Shown piece after piece: positions 11,850 to 24,700 of a stretch of DNA of 64,000 nucleotides. The DNA lies in contig NC_135563.1 of NCBI RefSeq assembly GCF_964340395.1, positions 15,584,151-15,648,150 on the forward strand. The letters are read 5' to 3'. Source of the stretch: Glandiceps talaboti. Taxonomy: Eukaryota > Hemichordata > Enteropneusta > Spengelidae. The notes under the pieces were generated by a model. It searched no databases, was not told where the DNA came from, and saw only the letters and a program-made list of their open reading frames with translations. Numbering within the stretch: position 1 is the stretch's first letter; each line of letters opens with the position of its first letter. The position numbers and the translations under genes are program-made.

Positions 11850-11900
11850 TTGTCATTCAATTGATTGATTGATCATTCGATCGATTGATTGATCGATTTA
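11850..11900. repeat. GATT/GATC-type microsatellite
   Basis: Alternating ATTGATTG and GATCGATC words. Confidence 0.7.
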
Positions 11901-12680
11901 AGAAGAGATATGTATACTCTGCAATGAATATCAGTACCAAATATGTTTCCATTCCACCGTTTGTGTGTGTTCAATTGTTTAGTGTATGTCACACATTTTG
12001 AAATATTTCCACCAACTCGCTGACAAGGTAGCTGAACTATACTGGGATGTAAATGTTATATTTTTAAATTTTACTGTTTCACAGAAGTGCATTTTGACTG
12101 CAGAGCTGTGCTTGCCCTATTCTTACGTATTGAGTATCTAGATGGAGTTAAAAGTACCACATTTCGAATACCATTTGACAGTTTGGACAAGACTATAACA
12201 TACCAGGATGTTAGTGGATTCTGCCATCTTACTAAACAGAACATTATCTTTATTAATGAATGAATGACATATCTTAGAGATATTAGCCAGTTTATTGAAG
12301 TAAAATGCAATATTTTAACCAAAAAAACCCCGTAAAATGAACAGCTGGCATTTGCAATGGAAGAGGGTTCAGTAGAATCCAAAATGGCTGCCAGAAAGGT
12401 AACCTGGTTCATCCAAGATGGCTACTGAAATGTAAACAGGCCAAAAGAGGTACTGTAGTATTTTCTTTCAAACATTCGTGTCAAAAGTTATGTATGAATT
12501 TTTTAATGCCAGTGATAAGAAATTATAATTTGTGATATTTAATTTTCTTGTGTTGCTATGAAAAAGATCAATGGGTGCTTTCTGTTTTGTATCCAAAGAC
12601 ACTGTCCATTTCAATACTTTGTTACTGTAATCAGATGTCTCTGTGTGTATATTGTACAGTTTATGTCTTTAAGTTTAAAT

Positions 12681-12686
12681 AATAAA
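12681..12686 (+). terminator. Candidate poly(A) signal (AATAAA) for + strand transcript
   Basis: AATAAA follows a U-rich stretch and precedes an A-rich run. It is the last clear signal before the CpG-richer interval and is one of several possible 3' ends for the PCGF3-like gene. Confidence 0.3.
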
Positions 12687-12889
12687 AAGTTTATACAAAA
12701 AATATAGAGACTTCGACGTTATGTAATTAATAGTGCCCCAGATAAGGGTAAGTGTACTCGAGGCATATATGGCGCCCTCACTTTGTGTATATTTTATACC
12801 TTTGTTTTACTCGGTATGCATGCTTTTCTTTTGACAGGTGCATAGCCACCTGTTTGTTTCTTTAGCCATCTTATGAATACCTAGTTCTA

Positions 12890-13690
12890 CGATTCATTTG
12901 TGTCTTCGTGTCAGTACACAGCTGTCTTTAGAGCGGTCCACAAGTGCTTCTGTTGCAGTGTAGCTACAATTCACGTTTCCGTTGTATGTCAACGGAGTTT
13001 GGTCTATTCATGGATGTATTAGGAAAGCAGTCCCGGAGCTCCGCCAACACAGAGTGTTCTTGTATATCCAATGCCATTGCCAGTGCGGGCTAACTAACTT
13101 TGGAAAATAGCTCTATTTCGAGAACTTACAGTACATGTGGTCGTGGTTATGGTAATTGAGGTGGCTAATGTCGCCGTGAATACAGTACGGAGGAAAAGTA
13201 CCATTCTAAAGCCGACAAATTGTGAAAGTGAGTGAACTATATTCCTAGTACTTTACTTAGAAATATTTATGTACCTGTAAATTGTTATAAGTTGTTGCTG
13301 CCGAATTCAACAATTTCTACAGCGTAGAAGCCATTATGTTATGTATTGCAGAACTGAAAAGATACAGTTTGAGCACAGGGCACCCAGGAACCGTGTGAAA
13401 ATACTACACTTGTTCATAACGCACGTCCCCAGACTTTTTGAGATCGGTTTCATACCCTGTCTTCATATGAATATGAGAGCGCTTCCTCGTCCTTCCGAGC
13501 ATGTCATGGGGCAACGCAACAAAATATCGATCGATCGTCTGCTCGCGCTCGCCAAAAGTGCGCCACCAACGTCGATGTAAGGTAAACCAGGAAGCTACCG
13601 TGTAACGGCGGTGGTACATGGTACGGGGACATGGTGTTGTTCTACAGTGAGAAAGACTAGGTTTTCTGGCGTTTCAAGTGTTTGTATTGA
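12890..13690. promoter_or_regulatory. CpG-enriched interval between convergent genes, candidate promoter or exon
   Basis: CpG dinucleotides are visibly denser here than in the flanking AT-rich DNA, most of all at 13390-13680. Open frames exist on both strands (79 codons + at 13341-13580; 71 codons - at 13404-13619), but neither resembles a protein I know. It could be the promoter and first exon of an unannotated transcript, or a CpG-rich repeat. No function is assigned. Confidence 0.3.
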
Positions 13691-13764
13691 TATTCTCGTT
13701 GAATCTGAAGATTATTACATCAAAGGAAGGAGGTGAACACTGAAAATACACATCATCAATAAGC

Positions 13765-13770
13765 TTTATT
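13765..13770 (-). terminator. Candidate distal poly(A) signal of the shootin-1 gene
   Basis: On the - strand this reads AATAAA, followed about 15 bases later by a TG/T-rich stretch, the usual layout of a cleavage site. If used, the shootin-1 3' UTR would be about 7.6 kb. Nearer candidates on the same strand lie at 18823-18828 and 18220-18225. Confidence 0.3.
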
Positions 13771-14495
13771 GCAAAAATATACAGTCACAATCGTCCGCTC
13801 ATCGCTCACTTCACACCTGCCAATTTCACGCACATACGTTGTATTACATACTATTGTTATTCGATTATTAATATCCATAATCTTAGCTTTATTGTTCCAT
13901 GATGCCCATGCTCGATTCAGCTAAAATTTTTACCTTTCATCGTACATGGACTACAAATTTCAGTGATTTAAAAAGCAACTTCCACCATCTCCATCACAGT
14001 ATTCATATGTGTTCAGGATGTAAAATATTACAAGTAACTAGATTATTATACCTAACAAAACAGATTTAAAAAACATGCCAGTTGCAGCTAGTGCAGCTTT
14101 TAATTCAGTCATCTCTTGACACTGGTAACTTTTGGTGGGTAGGGGAATGTCTGTACCCTGGATTTTTCATTAAATGATACTTCCAATGAATATTTCAAAT
14201 ATTAATATATTCTTAAATTGTCGAAAATCCACTGTAAACTACTAAAATATGATCTGCTTCAGTCATGGGTGGCTTCTTTTCCACAAGATGGTGTCAATTA
14301 TTTGTGCAAGTAAAAACAAAAGTTTACATTGTAATACCTGTGATGGCGCTAGATATAAAAAAAATCCTCACCTCGAAGCTACATAAAGTTGCTAGGTTCC
14401 TTTACTGTAGATGGGATCAAGTGATTCATGTTACACCACTGAAACTTACTATTAAGGCTATTGAACTTTCTGGTACAAAAAAGAATGAACAACAA

Positions 14496-14520
14496 CAAAC
14501 AAACAAACAAACAAACAAAC
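14496..14520. repeat. (AAAC)n microsatellite
   Basis: Six CAAA/AAAC units. Confidence 0.85.
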
Positions 14521-16029
14521 CAATGTCAAATAGAAAATTAGATTTCTTTATTTGCTGTTGATGCTATCATAAACTACAGTGAAGTCAATGTGATACATAC
14601 AGTACTGGAAAAAAAATCTGCTACATTTCAGAGTAGATACGTTGAAACTTGCATATAGTCAGTGTCTGAAAATTGCACAGCTAATGAAAATCAACTGATC
14701 TAAAATTTGACAAAAACTACTGAGTTGAATTAGAATTACTACCGCCTTGCTATCTGCCCATTTTCAAAATTCAAAGCACATCGACACCCTCTTGTCATTT
14801 TTCAAACCAATCAATACTATGAAGATCTACAAAATCATGCGTTAGGATAAAAAAAATTGTGCCAAAAAGTTAGCTCCCGTGAATTCAAAATTCAAAATTT
14901 CTAAATCAGGAAAAGTTCCAAATCATATATCCATATGCTAACAACAGCATGGTTCATAGACCCTCCAACCATTGGTTGAAATATCAAAACTGGATTTCTG
15001 TATAACATGCCTGGTGCAGTCACTGACATGCTATACAATCAAATTTGAAGTCAGAACTAAATCTATCAACCCCTTTATGTAGGTGCAGGACAGTGAGGGC
15101 AGGGTAACACAACATATCTTTATAGTCTACTACATCCAGGGGGTGAGACAACTTGGTCAAACCTCCAACTTTGAAGTGACTCAGCTAGAAGTGATAATAC
15201 TTTATGTAGAATGTTTTAGATAGGTGTTTTACTTTCCTGTAGTGCTGTGTCAGCTTTTTTGGTGTTTGACTACAGTAATAATCATGATTATCTAAATCTC
15301 TAAGAAAAATACACACAGTTGTGGTGATGTCATAGTAGCATCACAGAGTTGTGTTGTCATGGTTACTGGAAACCAAAATAGATAACCTGAAACTCTGTCA
15401 CAGAAAGAACATTTAAAATACATACCTGTCTTAGATATTGCAAGCTAGGGTTGTTAATCATTCAAAATTAAACTTATATAATTTATTTTCTTAGCAGTAG
15501 CTGTCTTCAGTATAATGTGAACTTACTTGATAGAAGAATAATTGAGAATTGGAACTTTCATCTATTTGACCATTACACCAGAGAGTGTATAGTGGTAGAC
15601 CCCTGGGGTGGGGGTTGGGTTTTGGGGCACTTATCCACTGGTTTGGTAGGAGTGTGTAACCCTAGTGCTAAATCCTAGATCCCATTTTAGATCAATTTGA
15701 GTCAAAACATATACATCTACATTTAGCCTGGAGACTTGGTTTAAATGTCAAACCAGTATGTTGAGTCAAGTTTCTGAGCTACCCCCATTTTAGCAGGGTT
15801 CCAATTTCCAATAGGACAAGTCTAGATGACCCAATTTGTCACCAATGTCCCCAAATCTACACCCCCCAATGTAGACCAGCATCCAAACTGCATACAATGA
15901 TAACACATCTGTATGTCAGCATTTACATTGAGTATCAATCTGGCTTATGATTTTTGCATGCTTCAGAAGACTTGAGTCACGATTGTTTGTTTCTGATTAA
16001 ATTGGTAAACATTTTTTGTCTACCCCTGG

Positions 16030-16150
16030 TCACAGCCTTGCCTGTTTCTGATGACCTAGGCCATGTTTCTGATGACCCAGGTCGGCTGATTCTCATGACC
16101 CAGGTTGTCTGTTTCTGATGACCTAGGTCATGTTTCTGATGACCCAGGTC
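16030..16150. repeat. Minisatellite, TTTCTGATGACC units
   Basis: GTTTCTGATGACCTAGG, GTTTCTGATGACCCAGGTC and close variants repeat about every 23-25 bases. The - strand gives a low-complexity frame (GHQKHDLGHQK). Confidence 0.8.
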
Positions 16151-16540
16151 ATAGCCCAGATCACCCATTCTCCAAATCATAAGCTGGACTAGATTTGATC
16201 ACCAAAATCTAGGAACAGCTGCCATGTGGGATATATTATAGTTATGTGTTGTGTTGAAATACAAGTTGTCTATCAAATCTAATTAAACATAATTGATATC
16301 ATAAACATGCAATCCCTTGCCTCACATACACAAAGCACCAAGATAAAAATATCTCTATCTAATATTGTACATATCATTTCCATATATTACAATATAATTC
16401 AATAATTACATCCGTACTCCTTCAGACTTACGATAATTTCATGAATCACCTAAACCTTAATTCTCAATTTTTTTATTGTACTTTAAAGTTTTTGAGTAGT
16501 TTGAAACATGCCGAATCACTTTGTGATTAAATATACTGAC

Positions 16541-16735
16541 TGGTTCAGCTCATTTCTGATGACAGAATTGAGCCAATCAACTGGTTACATTTATTTTCTC
16601 TCATAATTGACCAATCAACTGGTTATGCTAATTTTCCATGACAGAACTGAACCAATCAACTGGTTATGCTAATTTTCCATGTCTGATTTGAACCAATCAA
16701 CAAGGTTTTGTTGACTTCCAAATGAGCCAATCAAA
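16541..16735. repeat. Minisatellite, CCAATCAACTGGTTA units
   Basis: Units of about 45-55 bases carry ACCAATCAACTGGTTATGCT and AATTTTCCATGACAGAA. Each unit includes a CCAAT box word. Confidence 0.75.
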
Positions 16736-17184
16736 CTCCTTTATTTGTCTCACATGACAGCTTAACTTATGATCACAAATAGAACAGTTAAATAGTAAAC
16801 AATTTTGAATTTCTTTTCGACACTAGTTCTGGAAAAGAGACACTATGACACAGAAAGCCTCTCTTAGTAGTAGTTGGTTGTTTTCCAGTGAAGAATTGAG
16901 AAAAGTTTTAAATTCTTTAAAAAAATGACACTTGTCTGACTTCACAGTTTTCAAGTTCAAGTTCACATCTAGTTTTTAGACAAATTAGCATGCAGAGATA
17001 GTATAAAAAGATGAAAGCTAATCTTAGATAAGAGTCGGCTTTGACCACACACTATGTAAAACATCAGAATATGATTTTAATTTTGAGTGTATCAGATACC
17101 TAAAATGACACTAGTTTTTGTATCTCTAGATTTACACAACACACATAAGTGAAAGTTCATTTGTGTGAACACAAAACTCACCCA

Positions 17185-17440
17185 CAAAGGTTAGACTGTC
17201 GACAGTCATTCATGCCTTTTTTGCTATCTAAAACTAAAGTCGTCGCCTTGCTACGATCCGGAGCAATACTATAACAGTGTACTGATTAGCAACAGCAAAT
17301 GCCGGAGGCACAAGCTCGTGCCTTCAGCACTCACAGTTCCTATCAGTATGCGTTAGTATTCAGTGCTACAGAGCGAGGCGACGACTTTGTTTTAGATGAA
17401 ACATAGCAAAAACGACACGAACGACAGTCTACCACAAGGG
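17185..17440. repeat. Foldback/MITE-like element with AGTCGTCGCCT inner arms
   Basis: The left side has GTTAGACTGTCGACAGTC, then TTTTTTGCTATCTAAAAC and AAAGTCGTCGCCTTG. The reverse complement of the right side repeats these in order (GTAGACTGTCGTTCG, TTTTTGCTATG, TCTAAAACAAAGTCGTCGCC). The element is richer in CpG than its surroundings. Confidence 0.7.
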
Positions 17441-20361
17441 TCTGAATATCATGATAGCAAGTATGACACATTGAAAGATTAATTTTACATTTATGCTATT
17501 AGAATCTACTCTTCCTCATTGTAAGGGGTGAGATCAATAGTTCAATGTAGGATACAAAAATTAATTCTTTTACTGGGGGGGGGGGGGGGTGGTGATCCAT
17601 TTTAGTTCTCATTCTACAAAATCAATTTTACTCTTAATGGATTTGTTTATACCCCTAAATGCAAATATTTAAAAAAAAATTGTCAAATTGAGAAAAAGAA
17701 GAATTTTTGCTTTAGTATTAAAGCGTCACCAAAAGAGCATTTTTTCTTTCACTATGATACATACCAGTTTTGTATTCATAGCATTACATACTACTACATA
17801 CTGATTTGAAATTGATTGTGCTGTCCGAAACATTTTCAATTTTGGCCAAATTAGTTAGAAGGGGGTGGGTTAGGCTTTAAAAAAAAGAATTTTTTTTTTT
17901 ATTCTACATTGAACTATTGATCCTCAACCCCTAAGATTCAGAGGAAAGTTTGCTACATCACTAGACATGATGATGTCAGGCCTGGAGAAATACACCTTGT
18001 CTGTGATGATACCAGGCCTGGAGATATACAATCTGTCTGTCTATCAGTTTGTGTGCAAATTTCATTTCTGATAGCTCAAGCTTTCAAAGAGACTGCTATT
18101 AAAGTTTTGCAAGATTCACATACCGTCTTACACCATAGAGAAGTGTCTTGATGATCAGACTGTAGAATATGGAATATAAAGTTATGACTATTTCATTCAA
18201 TATCCAATGGTGTGAAATATTTATTACACAAAGTAGTACAAATCTAACTTCTCTAAATCTGAAATCTGAAAATTAAGACTTATTTTGATTCTTAGAATCC
18301 GACAAATTATAAGATTATCCCAAACACCTGCCGAAAAACTCAGAAGACGTCTTTAAGATTGCACTGAAGATAGGTTCAAAGGCACAGATAATAATACGAA
18401 ATACTCAGAAGAATATCCTTCAAGTTTATCAGGACATTCATCCTACTGGAATACTGATTTCTACAAACATTCGTCTAGGATAAAATAGAACTAAAACAAA
18501 CACACATATTGTTGTACTAAATGATAATATATTTTCAAATATCTTCTATATATTTATCAGCAAGACTGACGATAAAATATCTGGCTTCAAGCCAATTGAC
18601 ATGTAGTATTAGTCATGTGACTATCACATGACACAAATCTGGCTTTGAGCAATCACTATTTGATTTGTGAGTTGTCTAATTTTATCCTCTTTTCTCACAT
18701 CTTAGTAATACTATAATTAATGTACAATTAAAGTGACGAAAGTCTTCGTACTCTGATATTCAATACACACCCTAAAACAAAGTGAAACTTTGCACATTTT
18801 CTGTGCATTTTTTTTTAATCAATTTATTGGGCAGTGCTTCTTGACTAACATAGATCATTATGCATCAACTCTTATCTGAATTCACTGACTATGATATTGC
18901 AGTTAAAAGAATCAAAAGTTACTCCTCTAAATTCATACAAACATAACTAAATTATAAACTAGTAACAAATCAAATCTAACTTACCAGTAACCTAAACTGA
19001 CAAGTCAAAATAATGTAAATATGAGTCTTACATAAACTTGATTTCAGAATTTCAAGGCCAATTTAATGTCAAATTGAAAAACAACATAACTGGAAGACAA
19101 ACCAAGTCCAATGATATAAAAAAAAAGTTACAAATAATATTCATATCAAAAGTAGGAACAAAAGTATAAACGTAAATAATAATGTTGAAAAACGGACATC
19201 AAAAAGATTTGTAATTTCTAAGGAATGCAAGTCAAATATTTTGTCTGAATATTCAGGTCTCATTCTACATATACCCGAATAGAAATCAAATTCAGGTTTT
19301 CAACATATGAAATTAAAAACTGAGAACTTTTTCCTACTCACATTTTACATAGTACCTTATTTCTGATATATTTTTTGTATTGATACCACATGGTTACACG
19401 TTGAAGAGATTGACTTTCATTTTGTCTTTCGTCTTCTAAGTAGAGTCTGAACGATGGGTTGGAATTGATATATTTGTTTGATATGTGGGATTACAGAGGA
19501 TCAAACACGGCTGAGAAGAGGACTTTGGTCTATAAAGGGTTGGAAAGTTGTTACTTATCAAAATTAATATTGAGATTATTGTATTTAATATTACAGAATT
19601 AAAATTGGATGGCACCAAAAAAGGCATCAGTTTTAAGTATTAGCTTGAGTAGTTTGCACCATAAAATGAGCACCCTTAATTTGCTCTAATATCAGCAAAG
19701 TTTGGATTTCTGATAATGGTAGAAAGATCAATTCAAGCTTCTCACGCAATTCAAAGAGCACCCTTTATGTTAGTTGCATTAATATCAGCTTTTTAATTTC
19801 TCTAATGATGCTGGGGAACAAACCTACTCTATTTTCAATTCTCTAATTCTCCTCTATTCAGTGTCTCGTAAGGTAAAATGACAGATCATCTCTGGATTGA
19901 ATTTCACAAATGCGCACTAAAAGTTTCACCATCTCAGGTTTCACTTCTAAAACTCAATCTCCAGTTGATTCCTTGCAGACACAAACAAAAACATTATATG
20001 ATATCTAAGCTTCTTGAAAGGAACTGTGAGAAAAGATCATTGCACAGTGAATATGACATTGTATCGTATTTCTATGACAACTGTTATGATATCTAAGGCT
20101 TAGCTACTAGGTCTGATTTCACCAAGTTTCATTGAAATGACAAGATAGTAAATCCTTGCTATCAGTTTCACATATCCAACTATGAAGTCATGTATGAAAC
20201 CAATAAATATATATCATCTACTATTAAACCACAATAAAATTCAAATTTTGATTTTTGCAGTTTATATGGAAACTGATATAACACTGAATTTCTCATTTAA
20301 GACATATGCAATTATCTATGTTGCTTAAAAAAAAAAACTGTATTCAGTCATTACTTGCACC

Positions 20362-20530
20362 TTTTGTTAAAACACACCCTTTTCTTCCCCAAAATCTGTG
20401 TAATTCACAACTTACACCCACTATTCCTAAAAAATCTGTGTGTACTCATACCTTTGTTAAACCATACCCCCTCTTCTCAAAAATCTGTGTAATCAACAAC
20501 TTATACCCTCCATTCCCAAAAATCTGTGTT
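20362..20530. repeat. Tandem repeat with AAAATCTGTGT words
   Basis: Four units of 35-60 bases, each ending CCCAAAAATCTGTGT or similar and rich in ACACCC. Confidence 0.7.
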
Positions 20531-21351
20531 CAGTAAAAAGTTAAAATACATTCCAATATCTAATTAAAAGTACTCATGTTTTTGATAGACAATGTGTAGA
20601 CTTCAAATCTTGGCAATATTATTTTCTGTTACTGTTCAAGTGATTATCTGAAATACTTAAAGCATGGAATGAAGTATACAAATCTACATGATACACCCTA
20701 AAATGATTAAAATTTACTTTGTGTAAAAAACTGGTATAATTTATCCTTGGACCCACTGAATATTAATCCGAGGTGAAAATGGAATGATTCCTCTCTAAAT
20801 TTGGCAAGTTTCTTGTGATTGCTCTGAATCAATGTGTTCTCTATGGAAGATGACCTCAGGTCAATTTCATTGATGAGGTCAAATGGCACAAAAGGTCATG
20901 GATAATGAAGTCTGATATTGAAAGTTTTTTGATTCCTTGAAACGGATTTGTGAATGAAAAGATTTAACATTTTCTTAACTGAGTTGATATTTGTTTTCTT
21001 ACTAGATTTAACTGGTTTGCAGTGATTAAAATTTGTCACGACACTGCACGATTTTGACCTTATCCACAATCAGAAAACAAATGAGTTAGACTAAAATCAT
21101 AAGGTTATCATGCTATATCATTGGAAGTCAACTTTCATTTTTTTTAAACACTTTTTTTTTTTCATTTTCCTCAAAATACTTGAATTTGTTTTCAAGGCAC
21201 ATCATTCTTTGCACTATCTAGTTACCATGGAAACAAGTTGAGAAATGATTCACTCAATATCAGGCAGCACATTCTGCTAATGTTCATAAATCTGTATTTT
21301 TTTGGTATCATTTTTCATATACTCCAGGGAAGTATTTTAACACTTCTAATA

Positions 21352-21721
21352 TTACACAGTCTGATACAAATCATCCTCTACAGTGTTATTGTCATCTGCT
21401 TCACCATAGACATGCTCATCTTTGCTGTCCACAGTTTCATAGATGGTGTTTGCCATTACTTGATTCTCATCATACACCTCATCTGTTCCTGTCACTGTTA
21501 CAACATTCTTAGCTCCATTTGAAGTTACGTTATTTCCTACTTTCTTGACTTCATTTCCTAGAGTGCCTTCCTCTCCTGTTTCACTGCTCTCTGATTTGAC
21601 TTCTGTGTGGGTATCGCCCATTTGTCGTGGTGGAGGTGGTGGTACTTTCCTTTTCACACTTCCACCGGTTGAGATCTCGTACTCTTCAGACATAATTGGG
21701 ACACTCTTTGGTGGTGTACAG
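21352..21721 (-). CDS. SHTN1: Shootin-1 terminal coding exon: tyrosine-rich tail
   Basis: One base completes Ser, then 122 codons and a stop. The exon has a class II SH3-like PPPPPR, a Ser/Glu-rich middle, then four tyrosines in acidic-hydrophobic contexts (EVYDEN, TIYETV, HVYGEA, DLYQTV). The last three residues, QTV, fit the class I PDZ ligand pattern S/T-x-V. The tail does not resemble the human C-terminus I remember, so it is likely lineage-specific. The open frame and coherent composition support coding, but the splice to it rests on phase and acceptor only. Confidence 0.8.
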
Positions 21722-24700
21722 CTGGCTCTGATATGGATATCAATGAAAAAAACTCTTATTTGTAATAGTTTTCTTCACTTTGATGGATGGTCATGCGTCC
21801 ATATCTTTGTATATGCCATTCCTGTTACCTAGCTATAAATGAGTTTGTCTTGTTTGGTATATACTTTGGTATATTCTTTCTTTGCCCTATCTTTGAATAA
21901 CCTCCAAAAGGGGGAACACCACTGCAGGAAATAGAGACATTTTCATAAACTATGGGTTCTTGAAGTCATTTCATGATTTTACATCACCTACAATTACTTG
22001 CGATTTCTGAGAAACATCAACTTGATCTTGTGCATTTATAGGTTATCTATGCTATGGGCTATTGCATTATGGGAGATAGCAGAAATACATCATTCAATGG
22101 TTGAACACTGAATATTCATAACAGCTCTTTTACATTGATGTGCATTTTGAAGTCATGAATAATGCATTTCTGCTATCTCCCATGATGCAATTGCCCATAG
22201 CAAAGATACCCAATAAATGTGCAAGATCAACGTTTCTCTGAAATTGCAAATAATTGTACGTGATATAAAATCATGAAATGATACTCCAGAACCCATGTTT
22301 TATGAAAATGTCTCTATTTCCTGGAATGGCATTCCCACTTAAACACATCTCAGTAATATAACGCATGCTTTTGTCATATTTGATGCCATCATATACTGAT
22401 AACAGGGACGTGGTTAATTTTAAAATTAGCAGATAAATTTGGAAAAGTACATGGGAAAAGCTTGAATTTGATCAGCAAAGAATATTTAGTGGTTGTAACA
22501 AAGACATTTTTAAATACAAATTCTTGAAAAATTAGGTACTAGCAAGAAACTACAGAATACACAACTGTTAATAGTCAGCTACCAGTCCTTCACTGATTAA
22601 CTGGTAAAATCACTATACTTTATACTTTGTACAAAAAAGGGCCCAAATTCAGGACATAATGGCTGAAATTGAATATTGCATCTCAAAGAAATTGCTTGTA
22701 TCTTATCCATTCAATCAATGGATACACTGACAAGTGAACGAATGATTACAATTTGGCACAGCTGTTGAAAATTGTGTTTTTGAAAACTTGTTAAACCCTC
22801 GACCATAGTAGTTGTTTTACCTTCGTGGTGCCTCTGGCAGTGGTGATTTCAGTGTTTCAGAAACATCTCCATCAGTTTTTAGTCGTTGTCTTCGTAATCT
22901 CTCCATCAGTTGTGGATCAGCACCCCCATTTTTTTTATCCTTTCCAACAACATCATTTATCATCTGTTTCTTCTTCAGATTATTCTGGATTTACAAAAAA
23001 AAAAACCCAGATAATATGATTGGCCACTGAGCAGATGTTAAACTAGTTAAAGCAAGTTTCTCATTGGTAGTCATTTTAAGAACAAATTTTCTGTCACATC
23101 TTGTGATTGGTCACTGACCAGACAGTACCAAAAAAACTTGTTTCTGATTGGTGTATACATAAATATATGGACTACTCAGTCCAATTACAATGAGTATAAC
23201 ATGACTGCATAATTAAAGACACCTACCAGCATAACTCCAAGTTCCTGGAAGGCTTCACTATCCTTCTTTTTACCAGGTGAAGCAGGGTTATTCTGTAGAG
23301 GTAAAAATCATACAGGTTATCAAAAACATAATATTTCATTTTTTTCAGACTGATAGATAAATTAAATTTCTTAGGACAGATGGACAGACAAGCACGGATA
23401 TATTTAGATTCTGCTATAAGTTGACATCATGGTTTTATGTTACATCAATCATAGTGGTATGACCGCTACAGTTTTCATCATAGTTTACATCATATATAAA
23501 TGTTTGATGTCGCACTTGTGAGTGTTCATTTAGGGGGAGGGGGAGGGGTCCAAACAAGCGATGTTCGTTTGTTGAGCTTGTGCGACATTGCAATCGTCTC
23601 TTAATTTTGTCATGTTTTATATTGCTATAAACCACAGAACAAGTCAGAAATGATCCAAAACAAAACTAACCTAGAAACATTAATAATCAAAGCTGAACAT
23701 CTTAGTAATTCTGGACAACAACAGGACAGTATGGAATCCTGACTTACAGCATAAAAGATTGAGAAACAACAGACACTTACACCGACAGATTTCAAAGGAA
23801 CACCTTTTTTGATCCGGTTGATCATTTCATTGATGGCGTCTTGGCAGGGGTGGGCATCAACTGTCAATATTATAAACCAGAATGTTTTTATACCAATGTT
23901 TAGAAAAAATGTATACACAGTATAATAGTTAATGAGAAGCCCTTAGACAAACCCTCACTGATTGGAGTGTATACAGTATATACACATGTTTTCATTTTTT
24001 CCTGACCAACCAGAGTGAACAGTTGAAATAGTTTCATGTTTACTGGGTATACAACAACAGATCATAACATATCTACAGTAACATATATATGTGAAAATTG
24101 TGTAATACTTTTAACATTTTGCAGTCGTTTACAAAATATTGTGAAATCTTTCCAAGTGTTGGCAATTGTCTGTTTCATTGAACTGTATCAAAAGTTGTGG
24201 TAAAAACATTTGTAAATGCATTAAAACGTTTTCGTATATCACTTCAAGAATTCTATCCCATAATACATTTCACATATGACCTTTGACATTGACCTTTGAC
24301 ATTAGTATATCTAACACATTGTAGAGAATACTACTCACTCAGTGGTTTGACTGATGCTGGGGTACCACGTTTCTTCTTCCCTATTACTGCTCTTAAAGCA
24401 CTGTGGACAAAAAAGGGAACATTGAACGACTCAAGTTTGTTGAGACAGTACACAAACTTGTACACGTAAAATACTGACAACTTAGTCATAGAAATGATTG
24501 CAAAATGCAATGTTTATGACATAAAACTTTCGTGAACTTATTTTGATCAACAGCAAGGAATTAAATTATGGGCAATCAAGTACAAAGATTTTTTGTGTGT
24601 GTGTCAGCTGTTTACACCGAAATGTAACAGTACTTAAAAGATGTGTTAATAAAAATAAATAGAAATAACTTCAGTGTCCATAGTGTAAACCTGGAAATCG

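Larger units (their letters stand above)
3944..12700 (+). other. Probable long 3' UTR of the PCGF3-like gene plus downstream DNA, no coding exon recognised
   Basis: No conserved protein was seen in either strand over nearly 9 kb after the PCGF3-like stop. Several AATAAA signals occur on the + strand (for example 8492, 8538, 9726, 12681), so the mature 3' end cannot be fixed. The stretch holds tandem repeats (about 4980-5535, 6110-6200, 9445-9669), G-rich tracts near 6196-6218, a GACA microsatellite and several copies of a GGCGCCCTC repeat family. Short open frames inside look like chance or repeat-driven frames. Confidence 0.4.
13771..21351 (-). other. Region after the shootin-1 stop: probable 3' UTR and downstream DNA
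   Basis: About 7.6 kb with no recognised coding exon on either strand. It contains minisatellites (16030-16150, 16541-16735, 20362-20530), a CpG-containing foldback (17185-17440), a G-run at 17575-17591 and simple repeats. How much of it is transcribed is unknown. Confidence 0.4.

Noticed and set aside
13341-13580. 79-codon frame in the CpG-enriched interval
   Set aside because: Not recognised. An overlapping frame on the other strand is as long, which fits raised GC rather than coding.
15977-16180. Histidine/glycine repeat frame on the - strand
   Set aside because: It is driven by the TTTCTGATGACC minisatellite; no conserved domain.
21352-21500. Tyrosine motifs of the shootin-1 tail considered as ITAM or ITIM
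   Set aside because: The hydrophobic residue at -2 and the YxxL/I pairing needed for these motifs are missing; only generic tyrosine sites are supported.
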